Notes under the pieces: generated by a model
Databases searched by the model: none
Told to the model about the DNA's origin: nothing
The model's input: only the letters and a program-made list of their open reading frames with translations
In this document: piece after piece, positions 53,831 to 62,789 of the stretch
Position numbering within the stretch: position 1 is the stretch's first letter
Layout of the letters: each line of letters begins with the position of its first letter
Translations under genes and position numbers: made by a program
Assembly (NCBI RefSeq): GCF_026339935.1
Contig: NZ_JAPEPX010000001.1
Location: forward strand, 3,672,001 to 3,736,000
Length of the DNA stretch: 64,000 nucleotides
Reading direction: 5' to 3'
DNA from: Streptomyces sp. NBC_01551
GTDB taxonomy: Bacteria > Actinomycetota > Actinomycetes > Streptomycetales > Streptomycetaceae

Positions 53831-54505
53831 TCAGCCCGCGCCGCCGCCTGCGCGGACCAGGCCGGTTTCGTAGGCGAGGACCACCACCTGGACGCGGTCG
53901 CGCAGGCCCAGCTTGGTGAGGATGCGGCCCACGTGCGTCTTGACCGTGGCTTCCGACAGGACCAGGCGGGCCGCGATCTCGCCGTTCGAGAGGCCCTGGG
54001 CGACCAGCAGCATGACCTCGCGCTCGCGCTCCGTCAGCCGCTCGATCTGCTTGTTCTGCGGCTCCTGCGTCGTCGTCGGCAGCATCGGCGCGAAGCGGTC
54101 CAGCAGGCGCCGCGTCGTCGACGGGGCGACCACCGCGTCGCCGCTGTGCACCGAGCGGATCGCGGCCAGCAGCTCCGCCGGCGGCACGTCCTTCAGCATG
54201 AACCCGCTCGCGCCCGCCTTCAGGCCCGAGAACGCGTACTCGTCCAGGTCGAAGGTGGTCAGGATGATCACCTTGGGGTGCTCGTCCGGCTCACAGATGC
54301 GCCGGGTCGCCTCGACGCCGTCCAGCTTCGGCATGCGGACGTCCATCAGCACCACGTCCACCTTGGTGGCCCGCAGCACCTCCAGCGCCTCCAGGCCGTC
54401 GCCGGCCTCGGCGACGACCTCCATGTCCGGCTGGGCGGCGAGCACCATCCGGAAGCCGGTGCGCAGGAGTACCTGGTCGTCGACCAGCATCACTCGGATG
54501 GACAT
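53831..54505 (-). CDS. NarL/LuxR-type response regulator
   Basis: The 224-residue product has a receiver domain (VMLVDDQVLLR with the acidic pair, VLMDVRMPKLDG with phosphoacceptor D near 54, and K in GFMLKDV) and a C-terminal LuxR helix-turn-helix (LTEREREVMLLVAQGLSNGEIAARLVLSEATVKTHVGRILTKLGL). It is the partner of the kinase immediately upstream (32 bp), as is usual for DesK-type pairs. Confidence 0.93.
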   Translation of the reverse strand: MSIRVMLVDDQVLLRTGFRMVLAAQPDMEVVAEAGDGLEALEVLRATKVDVVLMDVRMPKLDGVEATRRICEPDEHPKVIILTTFDLDEYAFSGLKAGASGFMLKDVPPAELLAAIRSVHSGDAVVAPSTTRRLLDRFAPMLPTTTQEPQNKQIERLTEREREVMLLVAQGLSNGEIAARLVLSEATVKTHVGRILTKLGLRDRVQVVVLAYETGLVRAGGGAG

Positions 54506-54537
54506 CAGTTACCTCGTCCTCGTACTCGTACTCGTCA

Positions 54538-55740
54538 TCATCTTTTTTTGAGCGGGAGCAGCGCGCTGACCCGGAAGCCGCCACCCGGCCGCGGGCCCGC
54601 GTCCAGGGTGCCGCCGACCATGCCGATGCGCTCGCGCATGCCGATCAGGCCGTGCCCGGCGCCGTCGACGCCGCCGTCCTCGTACAGTTCGTGCGGCGAA
54701 CCGCGGCCGTCGTCCTCGACGAGCAGGCCGAGCCCGTCGTCGAAGTAGACCAGCCGGACGCTGGCCTTCGCCCCGGGCCCCCCGTGCTTGCGCGTGTTCG
54801 TCAGCGCCTCCTGCACGATCCGGTACGCCGTCAGCTCCACACCGCTCGGCAGCCGCCGCGGCGCGCCCTCGACCTCGAAGTCCACGTCGAGCCCGGCCGC
54901 CCGCACCTGCTCGACCAGGACCTCGATCTGCTCGACGTCCGGCTGCGGCACGTAGTCCTCGGACTCCTGCGGCTCGCCGGTGCGCAGCACCCCCAGCAGT
55001 CGCCGCATCTCGGCGAGCGCCTGGCGCCCGGTGCCGGAGATGGTCTGGAGGGCCTCCTTGGCCTGTTCGGGGGCCACGTCCATGACGTACGCGGCGCCGT
55101 CGGCCTGGACCACCATCACCGAGACGTTGTGCGCGACGACGTCGTGCAGCTCGCGGGCGATCCGGGCCCGCTCGGCGGCCACGGCCACCTTCGCCTGCGC
55201 CTCGCGCTCCTTCTCCAGGCGCTGGTTCCGCTCGACGAGCTGGGCGTAGTAGGCCCGGCGGGTGCGCAGTGAGTCGCCCGCCACCCAGGCGAGGGCGAAG
55301 GGGATCGCGGCGAAGACGACGAACCCCAGGTTGTCGGTGGCGCTGCCCTTGTCCACCGTGAAGCGCAGCGCGTAGAGGGGGGAGGCCGTCAGCCCCAGGG
55401 CGAGCGCCAGCCGGGACAGCCGACGCGAGACCTCGGCCGAGGCCGCCACCGTGAACAGGATGACCAGCATGGCGAGGTCGGCGCTGTGCGCGTTGGAGTG
55501 GGTCACCAGCTGGTAGACGCCGGTGCCGACGGCCAGCCAGAACATCTGTGGCGTCCACTTGCGGCGCAGGGCGACGACCACGCCCATCGCGGCCACGGAG
55601 GGCATGGCGATCAGGCGCGCGGCGGTGGTGCCGTAGCTGGAGTCGGCGACTTGCAGCATCGCGATCCCGGACAGGAGAACAGCCCAGAAGCTGTCGACGC
55701 CCGTCGGGTGTCTGCGGAGGAAGTCGTAAAGGCGCTGCAC
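54538..55740 (-). CDS. DesK/NarX-type sensor histidine kinase
   Basis: The 400-residue product has five or six transmembrane helices up to about residue 150, then a HisKA_3 dimerisation helix with phosphoacceptor His in RARIARELHDVVAHNVSVMV, and a GHKL ATPase (ELTAYRIVQEALTNTRKHG; EDDGRG; GHGLIGMRERI). No extracellular sensor domain is present, so a membrane or intramembrane signal is likely. GTG 55740 follows TACGCT by 7 nt. The gene ends in AAA AAA AGA, rare codons in this genome. Confidence 0.92.
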   Translation of the reverse strand: MQRLYDFLRRHPTGVDSFWAVLLSGIAMLQVADSSYGTTAARLIAMPSVAAMGVVVALRRKWTPQMFWLAVGTGVYQLVTHSNAHSADLAMLVILFTVAASAEVSRRLSRLALALGLTASPLYALRFTVDKGSATDNLGFVVFAAIPFALAWVAGDSLRTRRAYYAQLVERNQRLEKEREAQAKVAVAAERARIARELHDVVAHNVSVMVVQADGAAYVMDVAPEQAKEALQTISGTGRQALAEMRRLLGVLRTGEPQESEDYVPQPDVEQIEVLVEQVRAAGLDVDFEVEGAPRRLPSGVELTAYRIVQEALTNTRKHGGPGAKASVRLVYFDDGLGLLVEDDGRGSPHELYEDGGVDGAGHGLIGMRERIGMVGGTLDAGPRPGGGFRVSALLPLKKR

Positions 55741-55753
55741 GTAACCCAGCGTA
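55741..55753 (-). promoter_or_regulatory. leaderless -10 box of the two-component operon
   Basis: TACGCT (55753-55748), 7 nt before the GTG at 55740. Confidence 0.5.
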
Positions 55754-55834
55754 GGCAACGGAGATAGGTGCTGGAGTCAACCACAGGGGCGAACCTCTCC
55801 CCGGGGGCGTACTCCGCAAGGTGGAGGCCGAGCT

Positions 55835-55847
55835 TAGCCTTTGGTGG
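55835..55847 (+). promoter_or_regulatory. leaderless -10 box of the MidA-like gene
   Basis: TAGCCT at 55835-55840, 7 nt before GTG 55848. The divergent kinase promoter is 82 bp away. Confidence 0.5.
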
Positions 55848-56831
55848 GTGAGAATCCAGGGCGAATCCCGAGGTCCGGTCAGGTGGCGCGAGGCGATGGA
55901 AGCCGCGCTGTACGGCCCCGGCGGCTTCTACGTGCGCCCCGGCGGGCCCGGTCCCGCGGGCCACTTCCGCACCTCGGTGCACGCGTCGGCTCTGTACGCG
56001 GGGGCCGTCGCCCGGCTGCTGCGGTGGGTGGACGCGCAGCTCGGGCACCCGCAGGTGCTGGACCTGGTTGACGTGGGGGCCGGGCGGGGCGAGCTGCTGA
56101 CGGGGGTGCTGGCCGCGCTGGAGCCGCAGACGGCGGCCCGGGTGCGGCCGTACGCGGTGGAGCGCGCGGCGGCGCCGCAGGGGCTGGATCCGCGGATCCG
56201 ATGGGTCGCGGCGCCGCCCGAACGGACGACGGGCCTGCTGTTCGCGAACGAGTGGCTCGACAACGTACCGCTGGACATCGTCGAGGACGGCCATTACGTC
56301 CTGGTCGCACCCGACGGTACGGAGAGCAGGGGCGGCGCCGTCGAGGGCGAGGACCTGGCCTGGCTGGAGCGGTGGTGGCCGGGCCCGGGCCGCGCGGAGC
56401 TCGGCCGCCCGCGTGACGAGGCGTGGGCCGCGGCCGTGGCGGGCCTGGAGCGGGGGCTGGCCGTGGCCGTGGACTACGCCCACACCCGGCGGACCCGGCC
56501 GCCGTTCGGGACGCTCACCGGGTTCCGGGCGGGGCGGGAGGTTCCGCCGGTGCCGGACGGGAGCTGCGACGTCACCGCGCACGTCGCGCTGGACGCGTGC
56601 GCGGGGGCGGTGCCGGGGCCGGGCGCGGTGCTGCTGACGCAGCGCGAGGCCCTGACCGCCCTCGGGGTCTCGGGGGCCCGGCCCCCGCTGGCGCTGGCCT
56701 CCACCGATCCGGCGGCGTACGTCCGGGCCCTCGCCTCGGCCGGAGAGGCGGCGGAGCTCACCGCGCGGGGCGGCCTCGGCGACTTCGGCTGGCTGATCCA
56801 GCCGGTCGGCGTGGCCCCCTGGCGGGCGTGA
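55848..56831 (+). CDS. MidA/NDUFAF7-type SAM-dependent methyltransferase
   Basis: The 327-residue product has the features of Methyltransf_28: [21 protein letters not shown], the SAM-binding [32 protein letters not shown] and an AVDYAHT segment. Mitochondrial members (NDUFAF7) dimethylate an arginine in the complex I subunit NDUFS2, the homologue of NuoD; here an orphan nuoD lies 4.4 kb away. GTG 55848 is set by a TAGCCT box 7 nt upstream; an in-frame GTG at 55821 is possible. The TGA stop is the first triplet of a tandem repeat array. Confidence 0.84.
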   Translation: MRIQGESRGPVRWREAMEAALYGPGGFYVRPGGPGPAGHFRTSVHASALYAGAVARLLRWVDAQLGHPQVLDLVDVGAGRGELLTGVLAALEPQTAARVRPYAVERAAAPQGLDPRIRWVAAPPERTTGLLFANEWLDNVPLDIVEDGHYVLVAPDGTESRGGAVEGEDLAWLERWWPGPGRAELGRPRDEAWAAAVAGLERGLAVAVDYAHTRRTRPPFGTLTGFRAGREVPPVPDGSCDVTAHVALDACAGAVPGPGAVLLTQREALTALGVSGARPPLALASTDPAAYVRALASAGEAAELTARGGLGDFGWLIQPVGVAPWRA

Positions 56832-57020
56832 CCTCGGGCGGGTCTGACCTCGGGCGGGCGTGACCTCGGGCGGGTCTGACCTCGGGCGGGCGTGACCTCG
56901 GGCGGGTCTGACCTCGGGCGGGCGTGACCTCGGGCGGGTTTGACCTCGGGCGGGTCTGACCTCGGGCGGGCCTGCCCCCGGGCGGGCCTGCCCCCCGCCG
57001 GGCCTGCCCCCGGGCCGGTC
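56829..57020. repeat. twelve tandem 16-bp units, starting at the stop codon
   Basis: Units tgacctcgggcgggNN repeat with exact 16-bp register from 56829 to about 56972 (nine copies), then three diverged copies (tgcccccgggcgggcc and relatives) to 57020. The last two bases alternate tc, cg in the first six, giving a 32-bp higher-order period. Confidence 0.9.
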
Positions 57021-57187
57021 TGAGGCCGGGAGCGCTGCGCGGGGTCGGCCCCGCCCCTTTCCGGAACCGGGAGCTCCGTCCCCGGACCCCCGGTCCTCAA
57101 AAACGCCGGACGGGCCGGGAGTGCCGCCGCGCGGCACCGTCCAGCCCGTCCGGCGCTTGAAGAGGCCCCGCGCGGCGGCGACCCGGC
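56832..57187. other. repeat-filled gap between convergent genes
   Basis: No gene. It contains the 16-bp array, a part copy of the dispersed element with cctcaaaaacgccgg, and a long terminator. Confidence 0.7.
57104..57155. terminator. long compound hairpin, bidirectional
   Basis: A 12-bp outer stem (57104-57115 with 57144-57155) encloses a second 6-bp hairpin (gtgccg/cggcac, 57121-57126 with 57132-57137). It lies between the convergent methyltransferase and peptidase genes. Confidence 0.82.
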
Positions 57188-58741
57188 TTACTCCGTCACG
57201 TCGTGGTCGTGGCCCTCGCGCAGGCCGCCGCCGTTGTTCGCGGAGCCGTCGGTCGGCGCCGACGCGACCGGCCGGCTCAGCGGGGCCAGGTCGTACGCGT
57301 AGTGGCCCACCGCGTTCGCGATGACGTCGACGTTGATGTCGAGCGCCTTCTGGTTGATGTTGGTGATGTCGTCACCCTCGCCGTGGTAGTTCACGTCGTA
57401 GGCGACACCCGCCTGACCGCCGAACTTCACCGCCTGCGCCGCCGTCTTGATCCCCTCGGCGCCCGTGTCCGTACCACCGGACGGGATGCCCGCCTCGATG
57501 AACGGGCCGTAGTCCGAGCGGCCCGTGAAGTCCGAGCCCTCGTGCGGGATCTTCTGCGTGTCGAGGAAGTCGGTGATGCCCTTCTCCAGCTGGGCCGAGC
57601 CCTCCGGGCCGGGGCCCGCGCCGACGTGGTCGGAGTCGTCGCCGTCGTAGACGAAGTACGCGGCGTTCGGCGAGGCGATCATGTCGAAGTTCAGGTAGAG
57701 CTTGATCTGCTTCTTCTGCGCGTCCGTCAGCCCGCCGACGTACGCCTCGGAGCCGAGCAGGCCGAACTCCTCCGCCGACCACCAGGCGAACTTGACCTTG
57801 TTCTTGACCTTCTTCTGCTCGCTCGCGAGGCGCTGCGCGACCTGGAGGATGCCGGCCGAGCCGGAGCCGTTGTCGTTGATGCCCGGGCCCGCCGCGACCG
57901 AGTCGAGGTGCGCGCCGAGGAACACGGTGTTGTTCTCGTCGCCGCCCTTCGTCTCGGCGATCACGTTGAACGTCTTGCGGTTCTCGCGGAACTCGCGGAT
58001 GTCCAGGGTGACCTCGACCGGGCCGGCCGCGGCCTCGGCGGCGAGCTTCTCGCCGTCGGCCTGGGAGACGCCGCCGGTCGGGACCTTGCCCGCGTTCGGG
58101 TCGCCCAGGGTGCCGTTGAGGGAGCCCTCGGTGTTGTTGTAGATGACGGCGCCGACCGCGCCGGCCGCCGCCGCGTTCTGCTGCTTCACCGCGAAGGTGC
58201 AGCCGCCGCGCTTGACCAGCGCGATCTTGCCGGTGAAGGCGCCGGCCGCGAAGTCGCCGGGCTCGCAGCCGTTCGTGCCGTCGGCGTCGACCGGGGCGAC
58301 GGCGACCTGCGCCGTCACGCCGTCCTCCGGGCCGCTGGCCGTGTACGTCATCAGCTTGACCGGGACGTCCCGGCCGGCCGAGCCGTTCACCGTCAGCTTC
58401 TCGGCGACCGTCTCCACGTAGACGAAGTCGAACTCGTTGCGCGTGACGTTGTAGCCGGCCGCCTTCATCACGGCCTCGACGTACTGCGCGGACTGCACGT
58501 GGCCCTTCGAACCGGCCACGCGGGTGCCGTTGTTGTACTCCGCGATGGACTGGAAGACCTTCAGGTGGTTGTTGGCGCCCTTGCCGGTCGCCTCCTTGAC
58601 CAGCTTCCTGGCGAGGGCGTCGCCCTTGGCTGCGTCACTTTGAGGACTGGTGGCACCGGCGGGCCCGGCGAGCAGCAGCGGGGACGCGAGGGCCACGGCC
58701 GCCAGGGCGGCAGTCGCTGCGGCTATACGGCGAGAGGGCAT
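57188..58741 (-). CDS. secreted zinc aminopeptidase (M28) with PA domain
   Basis: Removes N-terminal amino acids from extracellular peptides. The 517-residue product has a Sec signal (cleavage after AGAT near 32), a PA domain insert (~150-255; VKRGGCTFAVKQQNAAAAGAVGAVIYNN) and the M28 catalytic domain. The two-zinc ligands are visible: H278 in GAHLDS, D in INDNGSGS, EE in WWSAEEFG, D in LNFDMI and H in NYHGEGDD. It resembles the S. griseus aminopeptidase, extended by the PA domain. A His/Asp-rich tail (EGHDHDVTE) ends it. ATG 58741 follows AAAGGA. Confidence 0.9.
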   Translation of the reverse strand: MPSRRIAAATAALAAVALASPLLLAGPAGATSPQSDAAKGDALARKLVKEATGKGANNHLKVFQSIAEYNNGTRVAGSKGHVQSAQYVEAVMKAAGYNVTRNEFDFVYVETVAEKLTVNGSAGRDVPVKLMTYTASGPEDGVTAQVAVAPVDADGTNGCEPGDFAAGAFTGKIALVKRGGCTFAVKQQNAAAAGAVGAVIYNNTEGSLNGTLGDPNAGKVPTGGVSQADGEKLAAEAAAGPVEVTLDIREFRENRKTFNVIAETKGGDENNTVFLGAHLDSVAAGPGINDNGSGSAGILQVAQRLASEQKKVKNKVKFAWWSAEEFGLLGSEAYVGGLTDAQKKQIKLYLNFDMIASPNAAYFVYDGDDSDHVGAGPGPEGSAQLEKGITDFLDTQKIPHEGSDFTGRSDYGPFIEAGIPSGGTDTGAEGIKTAAQAVKFGGQAGVAYDVNYHGEGDDITNINQKALDINVDVIANAVGHYAYDLAPLSRPVASAPTDGSANNGGGLREGHDHDVTE

Positions 58742-58927
58742 GAAGGTCCTTTCACGGCAGATGCATGCATACATGCGGACATGCGAAAGAAACGTGCGCA
58801 CTGCGTGGGGGAGTGGTGGAGGCACGTTAAACAGCAACTCGCCACTCTGGCCAGAGTTTTCACTGTTTCCGGTTCGTGAATACCGGATATCGGTGAATTC
58901 GGCCGTTTGAATCAGGCCATGCCCCGG
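58742..58927 (-). promoter_or_regulatory. leader region of the aminopeptidase gene
   Basis: It has four catgc-type repeats (58763-58794) near the start codon, and a perfect 14-bp palindrome actctgg/ccagagt at 58844-58857. The sequence ggcagatgca (58757-58766) also occurs in the DUF397/ATP-binding promoter elements. Confidence 0.4.
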
Positions 58928-60052
58928 CTAGCGGAGGATGCCCTCTATGAAGTCGGAGCCGACCCGGGCGACCAGGGTCAGATCCAACTGATGCTGGACA
59001 TAACGACCTTGGCGCCAGGTGTGCAGCAGTCCGGCCTTCTTCAGGACGGCCAGGTGCCGCGACACCTCCGGCGCGGATATCCCGTGCACGGTGGCGAGCT
59101 CGCTGGTCGTGTACGGGGCGCGGGCCAGGCTCCGGCACAGCATCATCCGCATCGGATGGGCCAGTGCCTCCATCCGCCGGACCAGGGTGTCGACGGAGGC
59201 GGGCTCGGCGCCGAGTTCCGGGGAGTTCAGCGGATAGTGGACCACCGGCCGCCAGCCGGGGGCGTGCAGCACGAGCAGGTGCGGCCAGCCGAAATGGGTC
59301 GGTACGAAGACCAGCCCGGCCCCGATCCGGGGATCGGTCGCGACCGCGGACCCGTTGACCATCTTGTCGACGGTGATCAGGGTCCGGGCCTCGTCCACGC
59401 TCAGCGCGGAGGAGACCTCCTTGAGGGCGGCGGGCAGCCCCTTACGGCGCAGCACCTCGGCCTTGTGACGGGCGTCGGCGGCCTGCTGGGGCCCGATGCG
59501 CTTCCAGGTCTCGGCGAAGAAGGCCTCGTCGCAGTCCTCCAGGAGCCGGCGCATCCAGACGCGGACGGCGGCGGTGTCGTCCAGCAGCCGCAGCGAGAAC
59601 GCGAGCTGGCGGGGGCCGCGGGCGGCGGCGGTGTCCAGCGCCTTGGCGCGGGCCTCGGGGTGCTTGAGGGGGGAGGGGCCGCCGCCCTCGTTGTAGAGCG
59701 CGAGCCAGCAGTGCTCCAGGGCGGCCATCACGAACCGCTCGTCATCCATCCGGTCGAGTACGTCGAGCTCCTCGGCCAGGGTCCGGGCGGGCAGCCCGGA
59801 TCCGCCGGGGACGCCGGCGAAGGCCATGAAGATGTCGGAGAAGGAGCTCCGCCACATGAAGTCGCCCTCCATCAGCCGGTCCGCGAGGCCGGGGTCGAGC
59901 GCGGCGGCGGTGGCGGAGGTCCAGGAGGCGAGGCCGGGGTGGTGGGCGGGCTGCGAGAGCGCGTGCAGCGCCATGCAGAGCTCCGAGAGCGGGGAGGGCG
60001 CGAAGCGGATCCGCTCGACGGGGAGCCCGGCGATGTCGATGGTGACGCTCAT
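58928..60052 (-). CDS. ArsR-type winged-helix regulator with large N-terminal domain
   Basis: The 374-residue product has its helix-turn-helix at the C-terminus (ALAHPMRMMLCRSLARAPYTTSELATVHGISAPEVSRHLAVLKKAGLL, ~285-335) and a long N-terminal domain of unknown function (DUF5937-like; IRFAPSPLSELCMALHAL). No metal-binding ELCVCD-type motif is seen, so metal sensing is unlikely. CAGAAT lies 6 nt before ATG 60052. Its target is unknown; the aminopeptidase is the adjacent gene. Confidence 0.82.
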   Translation of the reverse strand: MSVTIDIAGLPVERIRFAPSPLSELCMALHALSQPAHHPGLASWTSATAAALDPGLADRLMEGDFMWRSSFSDIFMAFAGVPGGSGLPARTLAEELDVLDRMDDERFVMAALEHCWLALYNEGGGPSPLKHPEARAKALDTAAARGPRQLAFSLRLLDDTAAVRVWMRRLLEDCDEAFFAETWKRIGPQQAADARHKAEVLRRKGLPAALKEVSSALSVDEARTLITVDKMVNGSAVATDPRIGAGLVFVPTHFGWPHLLVLHAPGWRPVVHYPLNSPELGAEPASVDTLVRRMEALAHPMRMMLCRSLARAPYTTSELATVHGISAPEVSRHLAVLKKAGLLHTWRQGRYVQHQLDLTLVARVGSDFIEGILR

Positions 60053-60064
60053 CGCCCCATTCTG
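60053..60064 (-). promoter_or_regulatory. leaderless -10 box of the ArsR-type gene
   Basis: CAGAAT (60064-60059), 6 nt before the ATG at 60052. Confidence 0.45.
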
Positions 60065-60138
60065 CCGTCGCGCCGGCCGCGCGTCCCTCCCCGACCCCCT
60101 CGGTTCCGCCGCCCGTGTCTCACCCGGTTCCCCCTGGC

Positions 60139-60210
60139 GGCGGCGCCGCAGCCGGGTTCCCTGGGGCTCCGCTCCAGACCCCGCGCCTCAAACGCCGGCG
60201 AGGCTGGGAT
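60139..60210. repeat. copy of the dispersed GC-rich element
   Basis: cggcgccgcagccgggttcc..ccgcgcctcaaacgccggcgaggctggg, in the order seen at 15236-15427, with aaac in place of aacc. Confidence 0.6.
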
Positions 60211-60377
60211 CGCCCCGGCCCTGGGCAGGGCTGCGCCCTGGGGAGGCGCGGCTGCCGGCGCGGGCAGGGGGTGCCTCCGTAAGGGAAATATCGCTGGTCA
60301 GGCGAGGGAAAGCCGTTCGATTGACGGGGGTTGTCAATTGTCGGGGCCGGGCGTCGCGGCGGGGTGAGGGTGGGGGC

Positions 60378-60587
60378 ATGACCGCGATCGAGCAGTACCT
60401 CATCGACACCTACCGCGCCTCCCAGCACGCCTCCCCCATGCCCCCGCTCCCCGGCGAGAAGGACGTCGCGACCCTCCGCGCGGCCCGCGCGTACGTCCAG
60501 TTCCAGGCCGTCCTCGACGAGCGGCCCGCCCGCCACCCGTGGCTCGCCGCCTTCCGGCGGGCTCTGCGGCGCCCGCGCGCCTGCTGA
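60378..60587 (+). CDS. small hypothetical protein
   Basis: The 69-residue product starts MTAIEQYLIDTYRASQHASPMPP and is rich in Ala and Arg, with a central helix (EKDVATLRAARAYVQFQAVLDER) and a basic end. No signal, membrane helix or known family is seen. ATG 60378 is behind a GGGTGAGGGTGGGGG stretch. Its stop is directly beside the stop of the convergent aldolase gene. Confidence 0.65.
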   Translation: MTAIEQYLIDTYRASQHASPMPPLPGEKDVATLRAARAYVQFQAVLDERPARHPWLAAFRRALRRPRAC

Positions 60588-60588
60588 G

Positions 60589-61713
60589 CTACAGCCGGGC
60601 CAGGAAGTCGGCCGCCGCCCCCGCCACGTCCGCCGGCGTCCACGCGAGGCCCGGCGCCGTGACCTCCAGTTCCGTCATCGCCAGCCCGGGAGGGCCCTCC
60701 CGGTGCCAGCGGCGGAACAGGACCGTGCCCGTCTCCTGCGCCTGCCGCAGCCCCGCCTCCGTCAGGACGTCCGCCTCGTACGGGAGCCAGACCTGGAACT
60801 GGTGCGTGTGCGGAACCTCCGGGTTGATCCGGAACCACGGGACCCCGGCCGACGCGAACGCCGAGCGCAGCGCTTCGGCGACGACCCCCGCCTGCGCCAC
60901 GTACGACGGGAGCCTCGGCAGCTCCCGCTCCAGCCCGGCCAGCCCCGACAGCGCCTGCGGGAACTGCCGGAAGACCTGGCCCCCGTACCGGTGCCGCCAG
61001 ACCCTCGCCTCCGCGATCAGCGACGACGGCCCGGCCAGGCACGCCCCGCTGATGCCGCCCAGCGACTTGTACAGCGACACGTAGACCGAATCCGCCAGCC
61101 CCGCGATCTCCGGCAGGGACCGCCCGAACCGGACCGTGGACTCCCACAGCCGCGCCCCGTCGAAGTGGATCACCGCGTCCCGGTCCCGGCCGGCCGCGAC
61201 CAGCTCCTCCAGCTCCTCCCACGTCGGCAGCAGGAACCCCGCGTCCCGCAGCGGCAGCTCCAGCATCAGCGTCCCGAACGGCTCCGCCAGCTCCGCGACC
61301 TCCGCCGGCGTCGGCTGCCGCGGCTCACCCGTCACGTGCACCGTCCGCAGGCCGGATACCAGCGACACCGCGCCGCCCTCCCACCGCTCCGGGTGGCTCA
61401 TCGGGTGCAGCGCCACCACCGGGTTCCCCGTCCGGCCCGCCCAGCACCGCAGCGCGACCTGCTGCGCCATCGTCCCCGAAGGGAAGAACGCCGCGTCCTC
61501 CATCCCCAGCAGCTGCGCGACCCGCGCCTCCAGCCGGGTCACCACCCCGTCCCCGTAAAGATCGGCGGGCTCACCCGCGGCGTCGGCGCCGGCCGCCGCC
61601 AGCTCCGCCAGCAGCTCCCCGACGGTCGGCTCCAGCAGGCTCCGGGACAACACCCGATCGGCTCCCCGCCACGCCGCCACCAGCCGCTTCTTGTGCTCCA
61701 GGTCATCCGTCAC
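60589..61713 (-). CDS. threonine aldolase-family PLP enzyme
   Basis: A beta-eliminating lyase-fold enzyme related to low-specificity L-threonine aldolase (threonine to glycine and acetaldehyde). The 374-residue product shows GDGVVTRLEARVAQLLGMEDAAFFPSGTMAQQ, HPMSH, IHFDGARLWE with PLP-binding Asp, and SLYKSLGGISG with the Schiff-base Lys. I chose GTG 61713, where GATGAT is 7 nt upstream; ATG 61725 in frame is possible. The substrate may differ from threonine. Confidence 0.85.
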   Translation of the reverse strand: MTDDLEHKKRLVAAWRGADRVLSRSLLEPTVGELLAELAAAGADAAGEPADLYGDGVVTRLEARVAQLLGMEDAAFFPSGTMAQQVALRCWAGRTGNPVVALHPMSHPERWEGGAVSLVSGLRTVHVTGEPRQPTPAEVAELAEPFGTLMLELPLRDAGFLLPTWEELEELVAAGRDRDAVIHFDGARLWESTVRFGRSLPEIAGLADSVYVSLYKSLGGISGACLAGPSSLIAEARVWRHRYGGQVFRQFPQALSGLAGLERELPRLPSYVAQAGVVAEALRSAFASAGVPWFRINPEVPHTHQFQVWLPYEADVLTEAGLRQAQETGTVLFRRWHREGPPGLAMTELEVTAPGLAWTPADVAGAAADFLARL

Positions 61714-61811
61714 GCCCCGAATCATCGCCGACCGGCCACGGCACCCAGGGGCTAGCATGGCGGCGTATCGTCCGGTACCCCCCGCGGACTGGAACGGAAG
61801 GCACTCCCCGC

Positions 61812-62789
61812 GTGAACTCATCCCAGCAACCGCGACCCGCCCGGCTCACCGTCGGCGTCGTAGGGGCCGGCCGGGTCGGCCCCGCGCTGGCCCGCGCCCT
61901 GCAGCAGGCCGGGCACCGGCCCGTCGCCGTGTCGGGCGTCTCCGACGCGTCCCGCCGGCGCGCCGCCGAGCTGCTGCCCGACGTACCGCTCGTACCGCCC
62001 GCGCAGGTCCTGGAGCACGCGGACCTCGTCCTGCTCACCGTCCCCGACGACGCGCTGCCCGCGCTCGCCGAGGGCCTCGCCGAGACCGGCGCGATCCGGC
62101 CGGGACAGCTCCTCGTCCACACCTCCGGGCGCTACGGGACCGCCGTCCTCGACCCCGCCCGCCGCGCGGGCGCGCTCCCGCTGGCCCTGCACCCCGCGAT
62201 GACCTTCACCGGGACGCTGGTCGACGTCCAGCGCCTGGCCGGCTGCTCCTTCGGCGTGACCGCCCCCGACGAGCTGCGGCTCGCCGCCGAGGCCCTGGTC
62301 ATCGAGATGGGCGGGGAGCCCGAGTGGATCGCGGAGGAGAACCGTCCGCTCTATCACGCGGCCCTCGCCCTCGGCGCGAACCACCTCGTCACCCTGGTCG
62401 CCCAGTCGATGGAGCTGCTCCACAAGGCCGGTGTCGAGCACCCCGACCGGATGCTTGGCCCGCTGCTGGGCGCCGCCCTCGACAACGCGCTGCGCTCCGG
62501 CGACGGCGCCCTGACCGGCCCGGTGGCCCGCGGTGACGCCGGCACGGTCGCCGCGCACGTCTCGGAGCTGCGCAGGCACGCTCCCGCCGCCGTCGCCGGG
62601 TACCTGGCCATGGCCCGCACCACCGCCGACCGCGCCCTCGCGCGCGGCCTGCTCAAGCCCGAACTCGCCGAGGACCTGCTCGGCGTACTCGCCGACGGCG
62701 CGACCGGCGCCGAGCCCGGCCGCCCGGCCGACGACGCGACCGGCCCGGACGACGACGCGTTCGGCGCCGAAGGGAGCACCGACCGATGA
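61812..62789 (+). CDS. Rossmann-like/DUF2520 protein coupled to panC
   Basis: The 325-residue product has a dinucleotide-binding [16 protein letters not shown] (~15-30), [26 protein letters not shown], and the C-terminal DUF2520 domain ([35 protein letters not shown]). The domain arrangement equals that of ketopantoate or pyrroline-carboxylate reductases. Its TGA overlaps the ATG of panC (ATGA, 62786-62789). GTG 61812 follows GGAAGG. A ketopantoate reductase role in pantothenate synthesis is an attractive inference, as the product would be PanC's substrate. Confidence 0.85.
   Translation: MNSSQQPRPARLTVGVVGAGRVGPALARALQQAGHRPVAVSGVSDASRRRAAELLPDVPLVPPAQVLEHADLVLLTVPDDALPALAEGLAETGAIRPGQLLVHTSGRYGTAVLDPARRAGALPLALHPAMTFTGTLVDVQRLAGCSFGVTAPDELRLAAEALVIEMGGEPEWIAEENRPLYHAALALGANHLVTLVAQSMELLHKAGVEHPDRMLGPLLGAALDNALRSGDGALTGPVARGDAGTVAAHVSELRRHAPAAVAGYLAMARTTADRALARGLLKPELAEDLLGVLADGATGAEPGRPADDATGPDDDAFGAEGSTDR

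Larger units (their letters stand above)
60053..60377. other. intergenic region with one dispersed repeat copy
   Basis: No gene. It holds the dispersed element (60139-60210) and an inverted repeat attgac-N7-gtcaat at 60320-60338, where TTGACG could also be a -35 for the small gene that follows. Confidence 0.6.

Noticed and set aside
60320..60338. attgac/gtcaat inverted repeat as regulator site
   Set aside because: Six-bp arms with no linked regulator; listed only as part of the intergenic description.
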